The notes beneath the pieces were generated by a model. That model was not told the DNA's origin, made no database searches, and worked only from the letters and a program-made list of their open reading frames with translations. A stretch of 64,000 nucleotides of DNA from Limnephilus marmoratus (Eukaryota; Arthropoda; Insecta; Trichoptera; Limnephilidae), in NCBI GenBank assembly GCA_917880885.1, contig OU862920.1, forward strand, positions 38,909,019-38,973,018, written 5' to 3'. This document shows, in pieces, positions 10,961-21,548 of this stretch. The translations under genes and the position numbers were made by a program. The stretch's first letter is position 1. Every line of letters starts with the position of its first letter.

Positions 10961-11094
10961 GAAAAAAATTATTTTTCAATTCTTTACAAAAATATTATTT
11001 CAACCTTAAAAATGTACTCAATTTTCAGGTACACTAGAACTTACATCCTCAAAACTTTAGGTACTCCTATATATATATCTGTAATCTAAAATAT

Positions 11095-11250
11095 ATTTAC
11101 AGCTGAAGTCGTCGACGTTGCTCGGACTTTTTTATACAAAGTTTTTAAAAATCAGATGTAGACGGTAATTATTCTCCTCTTTTTTAACGTCAAGTGTGCA
11201 AAATTTTAGCAAGGGGTATAAAGGGGTGGGAAATAGAAAAAGCGTAACGG
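11095..11250 (-). mobile_element. Possible Helitron 3'-end relic
   Basis: Read on the minus strand, a hairpin-prone GTCCGAGCAACGTCGACGAC precedes CAGCTG, resembling the hairpin + CAGCTAG ends at 16242 and 26070 but mutated. The adjacent AAGTGTGCAAAATTTTAGC also occurs near 18062. Weak. Confidence 0.3.
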
Positions 11251-12192
11251 CATCTAGCTGTTATTTCCAATTGCTAGTTTTGTTCTGATAATAATTATTA
11301 CGATAATATTAATGGGCATTAAAAAAATACACTTGATAATATCATGGAATATATTATATTTCACATAATGTTTCAGTATTCCCGTAATATTATAATTTTC
11401 TCGGTAAAATGTTAGAGATACCCTACAAGGCTTTTCGTAATATTATAATTTTATCGGGAAAATTTTAGCAATGTATCATGGCAATACCGTACGCTTTACA
11501 ATTTCTGACAGTTGTGATTCCGGTAAATCCGTGGTAGTAATCGGCGAAGATTTCGTTCTCTATCGCTCGCAGATCATTCTCAGTGATTGTGATAATTTAC
11601 AGTTTTGTTTTTATAATTCGTGTCTCTCGTTTATTGACCGACCGATTTTCTGACAATAATATTTGTGAATCAGTGCTTTGTTCCAAAGTTCTACTCGCTT
11701 TACCGACACAACTTCTTCAAGACTTCTTTTATTTAGTGAGTACATTTTTTAAAAGTGAATTTTTGAATCACATTGCCTACATGTTTGACTATTTATTTAA
11801 ATGAAAGCGTAACTGATTTTTATACTCAACTAATACTAGGTTATTTTGCGAATGCAGGTTAAGTTGTGCAAATGTGTTACTACAAAAATAACCCATGAAT
11901 TGATTACGAACACGATAACATTTCACCCACTTCAAGTTTGTTATGTTGACGGTCGTGATTTTGATTTGCTCCCTACTTCTTTTGTATTTTTCGATTGATT
12001 GATAACAATGATAACCTATTGCGGTCTATGCAGAGTTCATTGATTTAAATTTATCTTGGATCTCATAACTAGCTTCACAAGTCTCTTTTGAAGAAAGTTA
12101 TGTGTTATGTGTTTCTTTTTTTGACAGTTTTAAATAATGTTTATTTACCAATACCATGTGGATCAGCTGTCAATACATTTCTTTTATTTATT
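11251..12192. other. Unannotated AT-rich DNA
   Basis: A direct duplication of GTAATATTATAATTTT with following sequence occurs at 11386 and 11431. Nothing else is recognised. Confidence 0.45.
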
Positions 12193-12653
12193 CCAATTTT
12201 GGGCGGCGGGTGTGGGTACCGTCGCCCCGGAACCATTTATTCGATAACTAGCAGCTCTGCCATAGGTCCCCGTGGCCGCTACGTTTGGTGATTTAGCAGG
12301 GGTGCCCGGGTTCATCGGGTGAGGTTTGTCCGAATCTTGGCGGTGGATACGTTTCACGAGCTGAGTGGCGGGCCGGATCGAGAGAGACTGGTTGAGGGAG
12401 GCCTTTTGACCTCTCCAGCCGGACTCTTTCAACCCATCGCCTTGCACCGCATTTGAAGGTATCGATTCATTTGTCCATCACTAATTTACATACTGATCCC
12501 CAGATTCCTAACTACCCCTCGTACCTTTTTATTTTCCTTCTTCCTTTCCTTAAAAAGATCCTCAACACAGCATCCCCCAAGATGACACAGGCTCTGATGG
12601 AAAATGGAAACGATTTTCCTTATTTACATTAACTCCACACGGCCTCCTGTATG

Positions 12654-13152
12654 TAGGGTTGCCATCTCTTAAATTTGGCAACCAGTACAAGATGCGTGAA
12701 AACCCCGGATTTTAGGGCCCAGAACCCGGACATGTCAACAGGTTTTTTTAAACATAGTCAGTCATAAAAAACAGTTGAAAATGTCATAAATCATCTATTT
12801 ATTTATTTGTTTTCAAATTAAATTTAGTCATCTTTTATCATCATTTTATAAGATAAAAAGATGGATAGCTTTCAGAATATCTTCCCTTTTGAATTTGTAA
12901 AAATAATGCAACTGTATTCTTGGAAATTGAATTTAATTTTAATTAAAAATAAATGAAACAATGTAACTTTGTTCGAACCACTTTTGTATATGTTTAAAAC
13001 CGACCGGTTTCAGAACGATCGTTCCTTCCTCAGGGCAAACGTATACGTTTGACTTTAAATTTTCTTTTAAACCCGGACATCAAATGAAACCCCGCCCGGA
13101 CGCCCTCTAAACTAGGACAAATCCGGGGAAACCCGGACGGATGGCAACCCTA
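12654..13152. mobile_element. hAT-type MITE with 8-bp target duplication
   Basis: 499 bp with termini TAGGGTTGCCATC and the complement GATGGCAACCCTA. Flanking CCTGTATG is present exactly at 12646-12653 and 13153-13160. Eight-base duplications and such termini are characteristic of the hAT superfamily. The subterminal CCCGGACA/CCGGG motifs recur on both sides. No transposase. It contains a hammerhead-like motif on the minus strand (12996-13046). Confidence 0.8.
12996..13046 (-). ncRNA. Hammerhead-ribozyme-like motif
   Basis: On the minus strand: CTGAGGA (13033-13027), a self-complementary stem region containing GAACGATCGTTC, GAAA (13011-13008), then ACCGGT and C ending GTC (13004-13002), followed by GGTTTTAAA. 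This matches the hammerhead core CUGANGA / GAAA / NUH with a loopless palindromic stem III. Stem I is weak here (CC:GG plus a G-U pair). The downstream sequence resembles that after the copy at 63517, so the two are related. Family knowledge: Penelope-like elements carry such short-stem-III hammerheads. Confidence 0.4.
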
Positions 13153-13167
13153 CCTGTATGGAGCTAA

Positions 13168-13328
13168 GGGAACGTACCCATTCTACGTGACACATTTAGG
13201 GGGGGGGGGTCTTCAAAATGTCACGCTTGGTACAAATGAGCGGCGGCGGGCTTAGGTTTTTGGTCGCTGGGGGGGGGGGGGGGGGTTAAAAATTGCAAAA
13301 AGTTGGTCACGTAGTATGGGTACGTTCC
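13168..13328. mobile_element. G-tract MITE, copy 1
   Basis: ~160 bp with inverted termini GGGAACGTACCC...CTACGTGAC and the complement GTCACGTAG...GGGTACGTTCCC, flanked by TAA on both sides (13165-13167 and 13329-13331). Two G homopolymers (about 13199-13208 and 13269-13286) sit inside. A second copy lies in opposite orientation at 16283-16447. Three-base TAA duplications suggest PIF/Harbinger. Confidence 0.75.
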
Positions 13329-13439
13329 CTAATGTAAATAAAATACAAATTGTGTAGCAAAAAATACGTAGCTTTTCCTAAATAATATGTCGTTATCGTA
13401 GGTAATCCATAACTGTATTAATATTGCACGATCATATGA

Positions 13440-13585
13440 TTCAAATACTTGAGTCGGGTCATTTGAGTCATGTCAAAAGTGTCAAGAGTCTAACTAAATA
13501 ATAGAAGTGTATGACATAATTGTGTGGCGGTCCATCCTCTCTACCTACCCCTGTGTAGTGAAACGACGTGATGGATGGTTAGTTA
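13440..13585 (+). pseudogene. Fragment of LINE 3' region
   Basis: Matches the minus strand of 7715-7835 (CAAGTACTTGAGTCGGG, GGCGGTCCNTCCTCTCT), hence a 3' fragment of the same non-LTR family in opposite orientation. No open frame. Confidence 0.5.
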
Positions 13586-14216
13586 GTTAGTAAGGTGTAT
13601 GTAATATATTATGTAAGTATCATGTTCACATTTCGCAATCTAATGCTACCTACTCGTACTTTGTACTATTCCGTGATTGACATCCATTATTTTTAATCAT
13701 ACTATTGAGATCGAGTCTTAATTCTCTGCATCCGACTTTTTATAAAGTCAGCTGGGATATCTCATAAGCCATGTCCCCCATGCAAATAATTTTTCACAAA
13801 CAACCAAACAAACAAAATTTTCAACAACCATTATTATTATTATAAATTCACCATGAAAGAGAAAGAGGCCTTTTTGGTCCAGAGCTCTGTATGCCAATAT
13901 TTCAAAAAGTCAAAAATCTCAAACCCAGATAACATGTTTTATGACTTCAATGTTTCATGCCAACATGGTTTCGACTTCATTGTTATTTATTCGTTGGCGA
14001 TTTGCAGGCATGCTAGGGAACGAAAGTTACCGAAAGTTTTCGATACAATCCTTATCGATCGACCGTGCTAGAGGTCGATGCGGGAGTTGGGGTGATAGAA
14101 CGGTGACCGTAGATAGAAGGGTCCACCGACAATTGCCCCCCCGAAATGATATTTACTATAAAATTATAATATAATTTTTTGCGCATTATTTACCTATTTC
14201 AAACGTTTTTTTTAAC
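13586..14216. other. Unannotated DNA
   Basis: Overlapping open frames at 13853-14174 show no recognised motif. Nothing supportable. Confidence 0.4.
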
Positions 14217-14960
14217 TCCACACAGGAGGCCCCGAGGAAAATAATTTCCCTCAGGGCCTATGTCATCTGGGATGTTGTGTGGAGGGTCTTTTTGAGGAGA
14301 GGAAGGAATGAACATTGGTCTTGAAGAGACCCATATTGTAGGAAGGAGGAAACACAGAGGCCGGCAAATCTTTCCACAGCCGAGCTGTTGAACACAAGAA
14401 CGAGTCGAAGAAACGACCCGTTCTCATGTGACAAATGTCAACCGTGTACAAATGTTGGGCACGCGTTTGGCGTGTTTCCCGACTATGCACCGGTACCGAA
14501 GGAATCAATGACGCTAGCTCCTCGGAACATCTTCCATTGTAATACCGGTAGAACAAGGATAGCATTCCCACCCGACACCTGTGCTCTAAATATTTCAATC
14601 CGTCTGTTAAGATGGGAGAATCTATTAAGCGGACCGCCCGTTTCTGCACAGAGTCGAGGGTATTTTGGAGCTCCAGACCAGAGGTGGCTGCCAAATTCAA
14701 CCGTGGGGCGCACTTGTGATTTGTACAGGTACATTAGTATCTGCGGACCCTGTACGCCCAGTTTTTGGGAGGCTAACTTTACTCTGGCTTCGATGGAGCC
14801 CCCATACCTGAGCTGGTCACTTGGGGTAACAACAAGCATATCAATGGAGGGCCTGTTCGGAAGATTGCTACCGTTGAAAGATACTAGATTTTCATTTCGA
14901 TCCCTTTTAGACGTAATCAGACAAGATTGGGTCTTTGAAACATTAAACATAATCGACAAA
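14217..14960 (-). pseudogene. Jockey-type LINE 3' part (family A)
   Basis: Minus strand. From 14960 it reads FNVSKTQSCLITSKRDRNEN and continues through YLYKSQVRPTVEFGSHLWSG, the block after the RT palm. After a frame change it goes SVQKRAVRLID and LFYRYYNGRCSEELASLIP and ends RPSTQHPR, stop (14263). These match the C-terminal half of jockey-clade (transposon BS-like) RT proteins. The 3' UTR holds the stem CCCTGAGG/CCTCGGGG and CCTGTGTGGAG followed by A-rich sequence. The palm with YADD is missing through 5' truncation. Related copies: 44820-45873 and 56790-58480. Confidence 0.8.
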
Positions 14961-15637
14961 AATTTTTTTAATAATAAATTGATATGAATATAAAACGAAT
15001 TTGTATACAATGTCGGTTTTTCGTATTTATACCCTGCTATATACAGTATAAAGACAAGTAGTTTTATAGTTGATGCAATTGAATGAAAATATGTTTTATA
15101 CTTTTCTTATTTGGCGGTAAATTTTGTAATTGGTATTTCAATTACCTGCTGCTAGGGTATTTTGTAATTTGTATTTCAAATACTTATGGCTTTAAAATAC
15201 ATTTTCAAATACATTTAACGAAAAATAAACTGACATAGATAATACATAACTAAAAATACATAGACTAAAAACGCTAGAATCCTGTACTATTGTCCTGTGC
15301 TATAAGCTATAACACTCTTACTAATGGTAATTTGTAGTTCTCTTATCATTGCTTTATAATGTACTGAACATTTTTTTTTTATGTCATGCTAGTTATTATT
15401 ATTTTCCTATGCTATAATAGCACCGTTATTGTACATTTTGTTTCATATTATAATATTATACTTGTCATTGCTTTGTATTGTACATTTTTGTATCATAGTG
15501 TTAGATCAAGCTTATATTTCAATATCTTTGGATCAAGCACTATAAGAATAATTTGACTGATAACTAGATTATTTTTAAGTTAATTACTGTAGAGCACTTG
15601 AAATGGAATAACACAAAACTGCGCTATACAAATGTCA
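14961..15637. repeat. AT-rich DNA with (TATTTTGTAATTTG)-type MITE pieces
   Basis: At 15115-15225 the sequence repeats GTATTTTGTAATTTGTATTTC and CAAATAC, matching 16632-16814. This may be the left part of one MITE now split by a Helitron and a G-tract MITE. No gene. Confidence 0.4.
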
Positions 15638-16245
15638 TCTACGTATATAAAAAAATGAATCCTTGTTTCCCTTGGTCACGCCATAACTTCAGAACGACTT
15701 TACATATTTCATTAATTTTTTTTAAAGTTTTCTGATACTTTGTAGAAGGTTCTTATGGAAAGAAAAATTACGCATAAAATTGTATAAATTCAGAAAACTT
15801 AACGACTATTTTAACTTCGCACGTTTGACAGTTCGCGCGTTTGATATTGAATTTAGAAGGCAGTTGTTTTTTTTGTAACAATTGGATTTTATAATTTATA
15901 GATATTTTAAATAGGTACCTTTGTTTGGTACCAGATTTGATTGACTGTTCTTATAATATACAAAAAATGAATATTTGTAATATGTGAAAAATTAAAATTT
16001 GAATAAAAAAATTGTAATAGCTGGCACGCGAGTTGTTTGAAAACTGAATATATGGAACGCGGGAGGGGTGTTGGCGGGACGGGGGAGCGGGAGAGGGTAG
16101 AGGGTAGGCATGGAAGGTGGAAGGGGAACGCTGGAGGGGAAGGGGATGCGGGAGGGGAACGGGGACGCAGGGGGAAAGGACTTGCAGGGAGAAACAATTT
16201 ATTTCTTTGAATATGGCATCGCAACTCATGCCGGGAACCAGCTAG
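15638..16245 (+). mobile_element. Non-autonomous Helitron
   Basis: 608 bp. It begins TCTACGTATATAAAAAAATG after an A and ends GCCGGGAACCAGCTAG before a T, matching Helitron termini (5' TC, 3' CTAG, insertion between A and T, no duplication). The 5' end resembles 63846 onward; part of the interior (15895-16200) recurs at 47707-47957. A purine-rich GGGAGGGG tract spans 16055-16190. The proline-rich minus-strand frames there are antisense of the purine tract. No Rep/helicase gene. Confidence 0.7.
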
Positions 16246-16282
16246 TTTATTATAATAATAATTATTATAACCTAACACCTAA

Positions 16283-16447
16283 GGGAACGTACCCGTACTA
16301 CGTGACCAACTTTTTGCAAATTTTAACCCCCCCCCCCCCCCCCCCGCCGGTGACCAAAATCCTAAGCAACCCGCCGCTCATTTGTATGGAGCGTGACATT
16401 TTGAAGACCCCCCCCCCTAAACGTGTCACGTAGTATGGGTACGTTCC
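16283..16447. mobile_element. G-tract MITE, copy 2 (inverted)
   Basis: Same element as 13168-13328 in the opposite orientation: GGGAACGTACCC terminus, long C runs (16327-16345 and 16410-16418) and the complement terminus, with TAA flanks at 16280-16282 and 16448-16450. It lies 37 bp after the Helitron. Confidence 0.75.
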
Positions 16448-16631
16448 CTAAGTCCTATACCACAAAACTTTGCAAGTGGAGCGGAGACGAGATATGTCTT
16501 CTGAGCAATATGATTGGTCAATTTTTGCACTCTCTGTTCCAGTCTGCTCAGCTTTGCTTCTGTGGAAACGCACCATTAGATAAGGGCACTTAAGACAATT
16601 TATTGCAAACAAAGGTTCTACCAAAACCAAA

Positions 16632-16814
16632 TGTATTTTGTAATTTGTATTTTGTATTTGAAATTAAAAAATGGTTAAAATATTGTTTTTTGTATTTTGT
16701 ATTTCAAATACACGACTTGAAAGTATTTTGTATTTCGTATTTTAAATACATGCGAAAAAGTATTTTGTAATTTGTATTTTAATTACAGTGAAGCATGTAT
16801 TTTGCCCAGCCCTG
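16632..16814. mobile_element. hAT-like MITE end
   Basis: Repeated GTATTTTGTATTTC/CAAATAC blocks end in GTATTTTGCCCAGCCCTG. The complement CAGGGCTGGGCAAAATAC is a terminus I associate with a widespread hAT MITE type. The left end is not clear; pieces at 15115-15225 may belong to it. Confidence 0.5.
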
Positions 16815-16827
16815 CATACTTGTATAT

Positions 16828-17162
16828 CATCTTTGGTGAAGCTGTGGAGGGTCTTTTTACAGAAAGGAGAAGAAGTACTGGGAAGGAAAAGTTCGTTAAA
16901 AAGGTCGTTAGTATTTGGGGTCAATGTGTGCAGGAGTGATAAACGTATGGTTCCATCCCTCCCACTGCGGTACAAGGCGATGGGTCGAGAGAGTCCGGCT
17001 GGAGAGGTCTAGGTTAGGTCTCCCTCAACTAGTCTATCTCGAACCGGCCCTCCACTCAGTAGGTGGGCAAACGCTTTCGCCGCCAACACCTGGACAAACC
17101 TCAATCCATGAACCCGGTCACCCCTCTAAATCACCAAATGTAGCGAACCACTCTGGGTAGCA
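16828..17162 (-). mobile_element. SINE-like element copy S3
   Basis: Minus-oriented copy. It lacks the extreme 3' stem (starts in GAAGCTGTGGAGGGTCTTTTT) and keeps the middle (TCCCTCCCACTGCGGTAC, GTCCGGCTGGAGAGGTC, TGGACAAACCTCA) and part of the head. The plus-strand frames across it are shadows. Confidence 0.65.
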
Positions 17163-18190
17163 GTGGCGTTTGTTATCAAATAAATGGAAATTAAAATGCA
17201 CCCTGGGGCCATGCATCTCATAGATGTATAAACCGACTTCCACATAAAGTGACGTCATTCTTGACTTTCAGAGAGTTTAGGTTCTTATTTACTTATGAGT
17301 CCAACTAGTGTGCAAATATATACTCGTACGTCCGGCGTGTCATCATTTGTATCTAAATATCCGGTCAGTCGCCGAGTTAACATCGCTTTTGAGTCCCGTG
17401 TGGCATCATGTGTTCAATTCCTCGGCTGGCTCAGTCCTCCATCCCGACATAAGCAACATTTTCCCCTTACTGTAGTGGTAGTAGAAGATTTTCAAATGTT
17501 GTCAGGTTATTCATAACCCGGTAATTTAATTGAAGCTTATCTTTCATTTAAAATAAAAAAAAATGTAATTAAAGTAGTTGCGGAAGTAACGTAACATCAA
17601 CCCTCCACGGCTTAAATCATATGGTAATATTAGGAGGCATGAGACTACACATACACATCTGGTGTTAGTCACTGGTCAACCCGTCCGGCACACCTCCTTG
17701 TTCCCCTGTAATCATGCGAGTGGTGGAATGAGTGAAGGGTGATTTCATACTATTTTCACCCTTTTTAATGACTACTCGGTTATTGAGTGAGCCCCTTGCA
17801 TGTTTCTCGGTTCAGGAATTAGTAAGTCTGGGGCCCAAGGAGACATTATTGTATTTTTTATGCTTTTTTAATCGTTGATACTTTTTAAAATATCATATTT
17901 TAATATTAACCTTTATAATTATACAGTTTTATTGACGTGTGTAAAACGATTTTCTTGTGTGAAATTTCATCAAAAAGTATGGAAATACTGCTTTAAGAGA
18001 GTTGGAAAAGGGGATGGAGTGGTTTTTAGAAATCTCATGTGACCTTAATCTTGTTTATAGGTCAAGTGTGCAAAATTTCATCAACCTCGGAATAAAACTG
18101 CAGAAATCCATGCCGCCCGCCCGCCTGCTACAAAAAGACAATAAACGAGTGCCATATGCATCCAGTATTACAATAATACTAGCAGTTAAA
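17163..18190. other. Unannotated DNA
   Basis: Contains GTGTGAAATTTCATCAA (17957) and GTGTGCAAAATTTCATCAA (18066), a pair of related motifs common in decayed insect repeats. No gene. Confidence 0.4.
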
Positions 18191-18246
18191 AACCCGCTCC
18201 GCAGGTTTTGCTGCTAGGCCCTGCGGGCGGCTTTTAGTTCGGCTTC
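18191..18246. repeat. GC-rich double hairpin
   Basis: CCGCAGG (18200) pairs with CCTGCGG (18222-18230), and GGCTTCGCC forms a tetraloop-like hairpin at 18241-18249. This GC-rich block is abrupt in its AT-rich setting. It could be an element terminus or a structured RNA; the sequence does not decide. Confidence 0.4.
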
Positions 18247-18249
18247 GCC

Positions 18250-20825
18250 CAGTTTGAGTGTTGGTGACCATTTTATAAATCCGATAGGAACTGGTTCCAA
18301 AAATAGCCAGTTCCTGAGATCCACTGTGATCCAGTGACAGCTAGTCACCGAGACATGCAATGACGCCATGTGTAATATATATTACATATAGCCGCCTTTA
18401 AATTCTAGTACTTATACCTAGGGAATCCATATGCGAGCTGCTGACGGAAGTAGCAACATCTTTTGGGAGATTCTTGAATTAAAAACCGAATTACAACTGT
18501 AGCTGTGCTCGAAATTTCACGAACACGGATGTTATTTGTGGCGCGGCGCATAAGGCGTGTTGTCGGACATGCAGAGGAAGGTTCTGGAATTCAACCACGC
18601 AGATGCAAGCGTATTAATACTGTTTGATGGTCATATTTCCAACTAAAAAATTTTAAAGAGGAGGAAAGTCCAAAAGCAAAGTTCTGTAGATTCTGTCCAA
18701 GGCCGTTTTCTACTTCAGGAAGTAAGCCGAAGAGCTCGCTTGCACGAAATGCACATTTCTCGGATTCCAAATCATTCAACAAGATTAAATTTGAATTACC
18801 TATGTTTATTTATTATTATATCCTTCGGTATTTCGTCACTCATGCAATATGAGGCACGTGGAATGTTTGTAAATATTGTGCTCGTACACGTCGTTGAGAC
18901 AATCCCATTCTCAAATCCAACCATGCCAAAATATGTAAATGCGAAATTTCTGGTCAATGATTCGTATGTAGCCGCCTACTCAATTCTGTGGGCGAAATGA
19001 TAGACAAATTATGACTAGAAATAATACACCGGCAGAAAAGCTACGAAATTAGTATTTGAGCCGCCTCGACATGACGGAATCGGCTTGTGGTTTATTCGAC
19101 AATGTTGTGATCAAGAACTTGACATTGGCATCATTGTATTAGCAACATCTGTACCTTTTGTTTTTATCCAGACCGAGACTTTACGTTTCATAATATCATA
19201 CGTTGTTATATTGTTTCTGTGGGCAATGATATAGGACGTGATTATAGTACGTAGTAATTGAATATTACGTATCTAGTAATTGAAATATCTTTGCCCGTGG
19301 GAGGTACATTTTATTGCGCTATTAAAAGGTATGGTTTGTTGAAGATTTGGTTATTTTTGAAGATTGGATGAAAGTCTGGATTGGATTGCGGATTTAGCGT
19401 ACAGTTTTCTAATTTTCACGACTTCTAAACGCTTGAAAATGTAAAATATGTTTATGTGCTTTTACTAGTGGGTCTGTACAAATATTAGTTGGATTTCCCC
19501 AAGACAGTCCACCATTTTACATGATTATGAATTGAGAAAGACGTGAGAAGATTTTTTACCTTTTAAGAAGAACGTGATTTTAGCTAGGGTGGAGTCCGAA
19601 AAACTATTAAGATGACAATATACCCTAAAATATATTCAGAATCTTAACGACGCGCGACGTAAGTAAAGAAGCCGTGTATACAAATTGCGACTCGCGATCC
19701 GTGTATTGGACTGACCTACGGTCGAATTTGCCCTATCAAAGAAAAGAAGAAGAAGACAAATAATGTGGGAATCTTAACGACGTTAGTGAAAAAAGCGTGT
19801 AAACAAATATACGCCCGCGGCACGGCGTATTGGACGAACGTACGGTCGAATTTACGCTAGCAGGCCTTGAGATTCGACCTTTCCGCCGCGTTCATTTGAA
19901 TTAATTCTGAAAACGTGTTACTAATATTTAAAATGTGTCTCCATGTCTCCATCCCGAAGTTATTAATTCATCGTCTAGAAAAATAAAATCTGGTGATTAC
20001 CGCTAACTTTATAGTTGAAAAACGGGTTATAAAGTTTTAAAATCGTTGTACGTAAAATATATTAATGGTAAAATATTGTTTTTATTAACTTAAATACAAA
20101 GATCCTACATCCCCAGTGTTCTGTTAGAATAAAATAGTTATTATAGTTTCGAATTCGCCTGAAATGATTAAAATGTGAGTTTTGAGCAAACAAAAATGAT
20201 TAGGGTTGTGTACCGCCATAAATAATTTCACTTAAAATTTTACCTGGCATATTTGTAAAAACTTACTTATATACGTATTTAGTCAAAAAATAAAACGACA
20301 TTTTTTTACAGATTATTTTTTTGATATTTGCACCAGCTTTCCGTTCCTTATAACGGGCAATCTGCCAAGCTCGGAACTAAAATCGACGTACAAGGCATAA
20401 AAACACTTTTAATATTTTCAGCTATTTTGCAATATTATTACTGTGTTAATTTTGCTATATAAATGTATCTAATGTAATGTAGTTAATTATCTATAGACGA
20501 GTTAAAATTATTAGTCCAATTAATTCCAATAAATCCTATTTAATATAAATAATTCAAATCTTAAATACACCCTACCAAAATATTTATTCGTTTGTTACCC
20601 TACCAATATCTATTGTATGTTGTAATGGATTCGCCCGCACATATTATTTAACCTTATCAGTGTTCATAGAATGCTCTCTTAACCTTAACCTTAAAAATCC
20701 AAGACGAACAAAAAACATTCTTTGTGTTTGTCGGGTGAACTTTACAATTTCTTTGAAGTTTAACCTGTGCTTGTAATTTAGCAACCTTCCGTTTCTGACT
20801 CGACTGGAGGCACATTATTTAGTCT
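18250..20825. other. Unannotated DNA with one direct repeat
   Basis: A ~90-bp imperfect direct repeat with a 130-bp period begins at 19640 and 19770 (AATCTTAACGACG ... GTATTGGAC ... ACGGTCGAATTT). No gene recognised; the short frames are unsupported. Confidence 0.45.
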
Positions 20826-20827
20826 GC

Positions 20828-21205
20828 TAAGTAATTACATTACTAAGCAATATATATGAACGTGCCCATAGCCATTTACCAATGTAACTACGTAACCCGG
20901 AGTGGAAGGTGGAGGGAAGAGAAAGCTCCTGATAATTCAGATTTGGTTACTAAACACGGCTAAACCCATTTCAAGCAAAGTTTCGATTTCGAATGGTGGT
21001 CTTTCATCGGGGCGATGCTTTTGAGTGTAATATAAGTATATTAGTATATCACTAAATAATTGCTTTACCAAGCAATATATGAACGTGTCCACAGCCATTG
21101 GTAATAGGTAATAGGTAATCCGGAGTGGAAGGAGGAGAGAAGAGAAAGCACCTTGCTATTCAGATTTGGTGGTCATTCATCAGGGCGATGCTTTTAAGTA
21201 AAAAT
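20828..21205. repeat. Imperfect tandem duplication
   Basis: The unit at 20828-21025 (AAGCAATATATATGAACGTG ... CCGGAGTGGAAGG ... GGGCGATGCTTTT) recurs in shortened form at 21057-21196. It leads directly into a family B element at 21207. Confidence 0.6.
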
Positions 21206-21206
21206 C

Positions 21207-21548
21207 AGAGTGTGTAATTCACACGCGGTAGAAGTGAAACGAGAAAGTCGCTAGATGTCGCTTTCTTTTCTTTTGCTTGTTTTTAAAAAATAGTTCGCAG
21301 ATTGGATATTGATTTCACAAAACAAAATATGTATTTTTTTTTGGATTTCGTAGGATTCGAACCCCCCTTCGCTTGATGTCTGTCTCTCTGGCCGCTGAGA
21401 CTTGTCAGGCCATTGCCCATTACGCTATGGAAGGCACGACCATACCGCATTATATTACAACCGAGTATCTGTGTGGAACTGAGTTGTGACGCATTTCCGT
21501 TTCACCCGAATTTCAAGTCACGAACGGGATAAAGAAGTTTCACTTCAA
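21207..21548 (+). mobile_element. Family B element, long form with tRNA-like domain
   Basis: 5' end GTGTGTAATTCACACGCGG then GTAGAAGTGAAAC; 3' end AAAGAAGTTTCACTTC. Between them is a long-form interior with a minus-strand tRNA-like domain (21343-21437). It is very similar to the copy at 50201-50550. No coding capacity. Confidence 0.7.
21343..21437 (-). pseudogene. tRNA-like domain inside family B
   Basis: On the minus strand the A-box-like TAGCGTAATGGGC and a perfect B-box GGTTCGAATCC (21363-21353) are ~70 bp apart. An inner stem AGTCTC/GAGACA could be an anticodon or long variable arm. The acceptor stem is poor. The same arrangement occurs at 50333-50424 and, diverged, at 39757-39845. Confidence 0.5.

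Larger units (their letters stand above)
12193..13165 (+). mobile_element. SINE-like element copy S2, split by a hAT MITE
   Basis: Plus-oriented copy. The head at 12193 (CAATTTTGGGCGGCGGG then GTACCGTCGCCCCGGAACC) runs through the conserved middle (AGGTTTGTCC, CTCTCCAGCCGGACTCT) to the tail at 12560-12653. The tail's last bases (CTGTATGGAGCT) continue only after 13153, because a 499-bp hAT MITE is inserted with an exact 8-bp duplication. A G-tract MITE follows immediately after the SINE's 3' end. Confidence 0.75.

Noticed and set aside
14388..14987. 199-codon plus frame
   Set aside because: Antisense of the family A LINE; the minus strand carries the recognisable RT sequence.
15907..16278. 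Proline-rich minus-strand frames (also 47730-47975)
   Set aside because: They are antisense readings of the GGGAGGGG purine tract of a Helitron; both copies show it and no protein motif is present.
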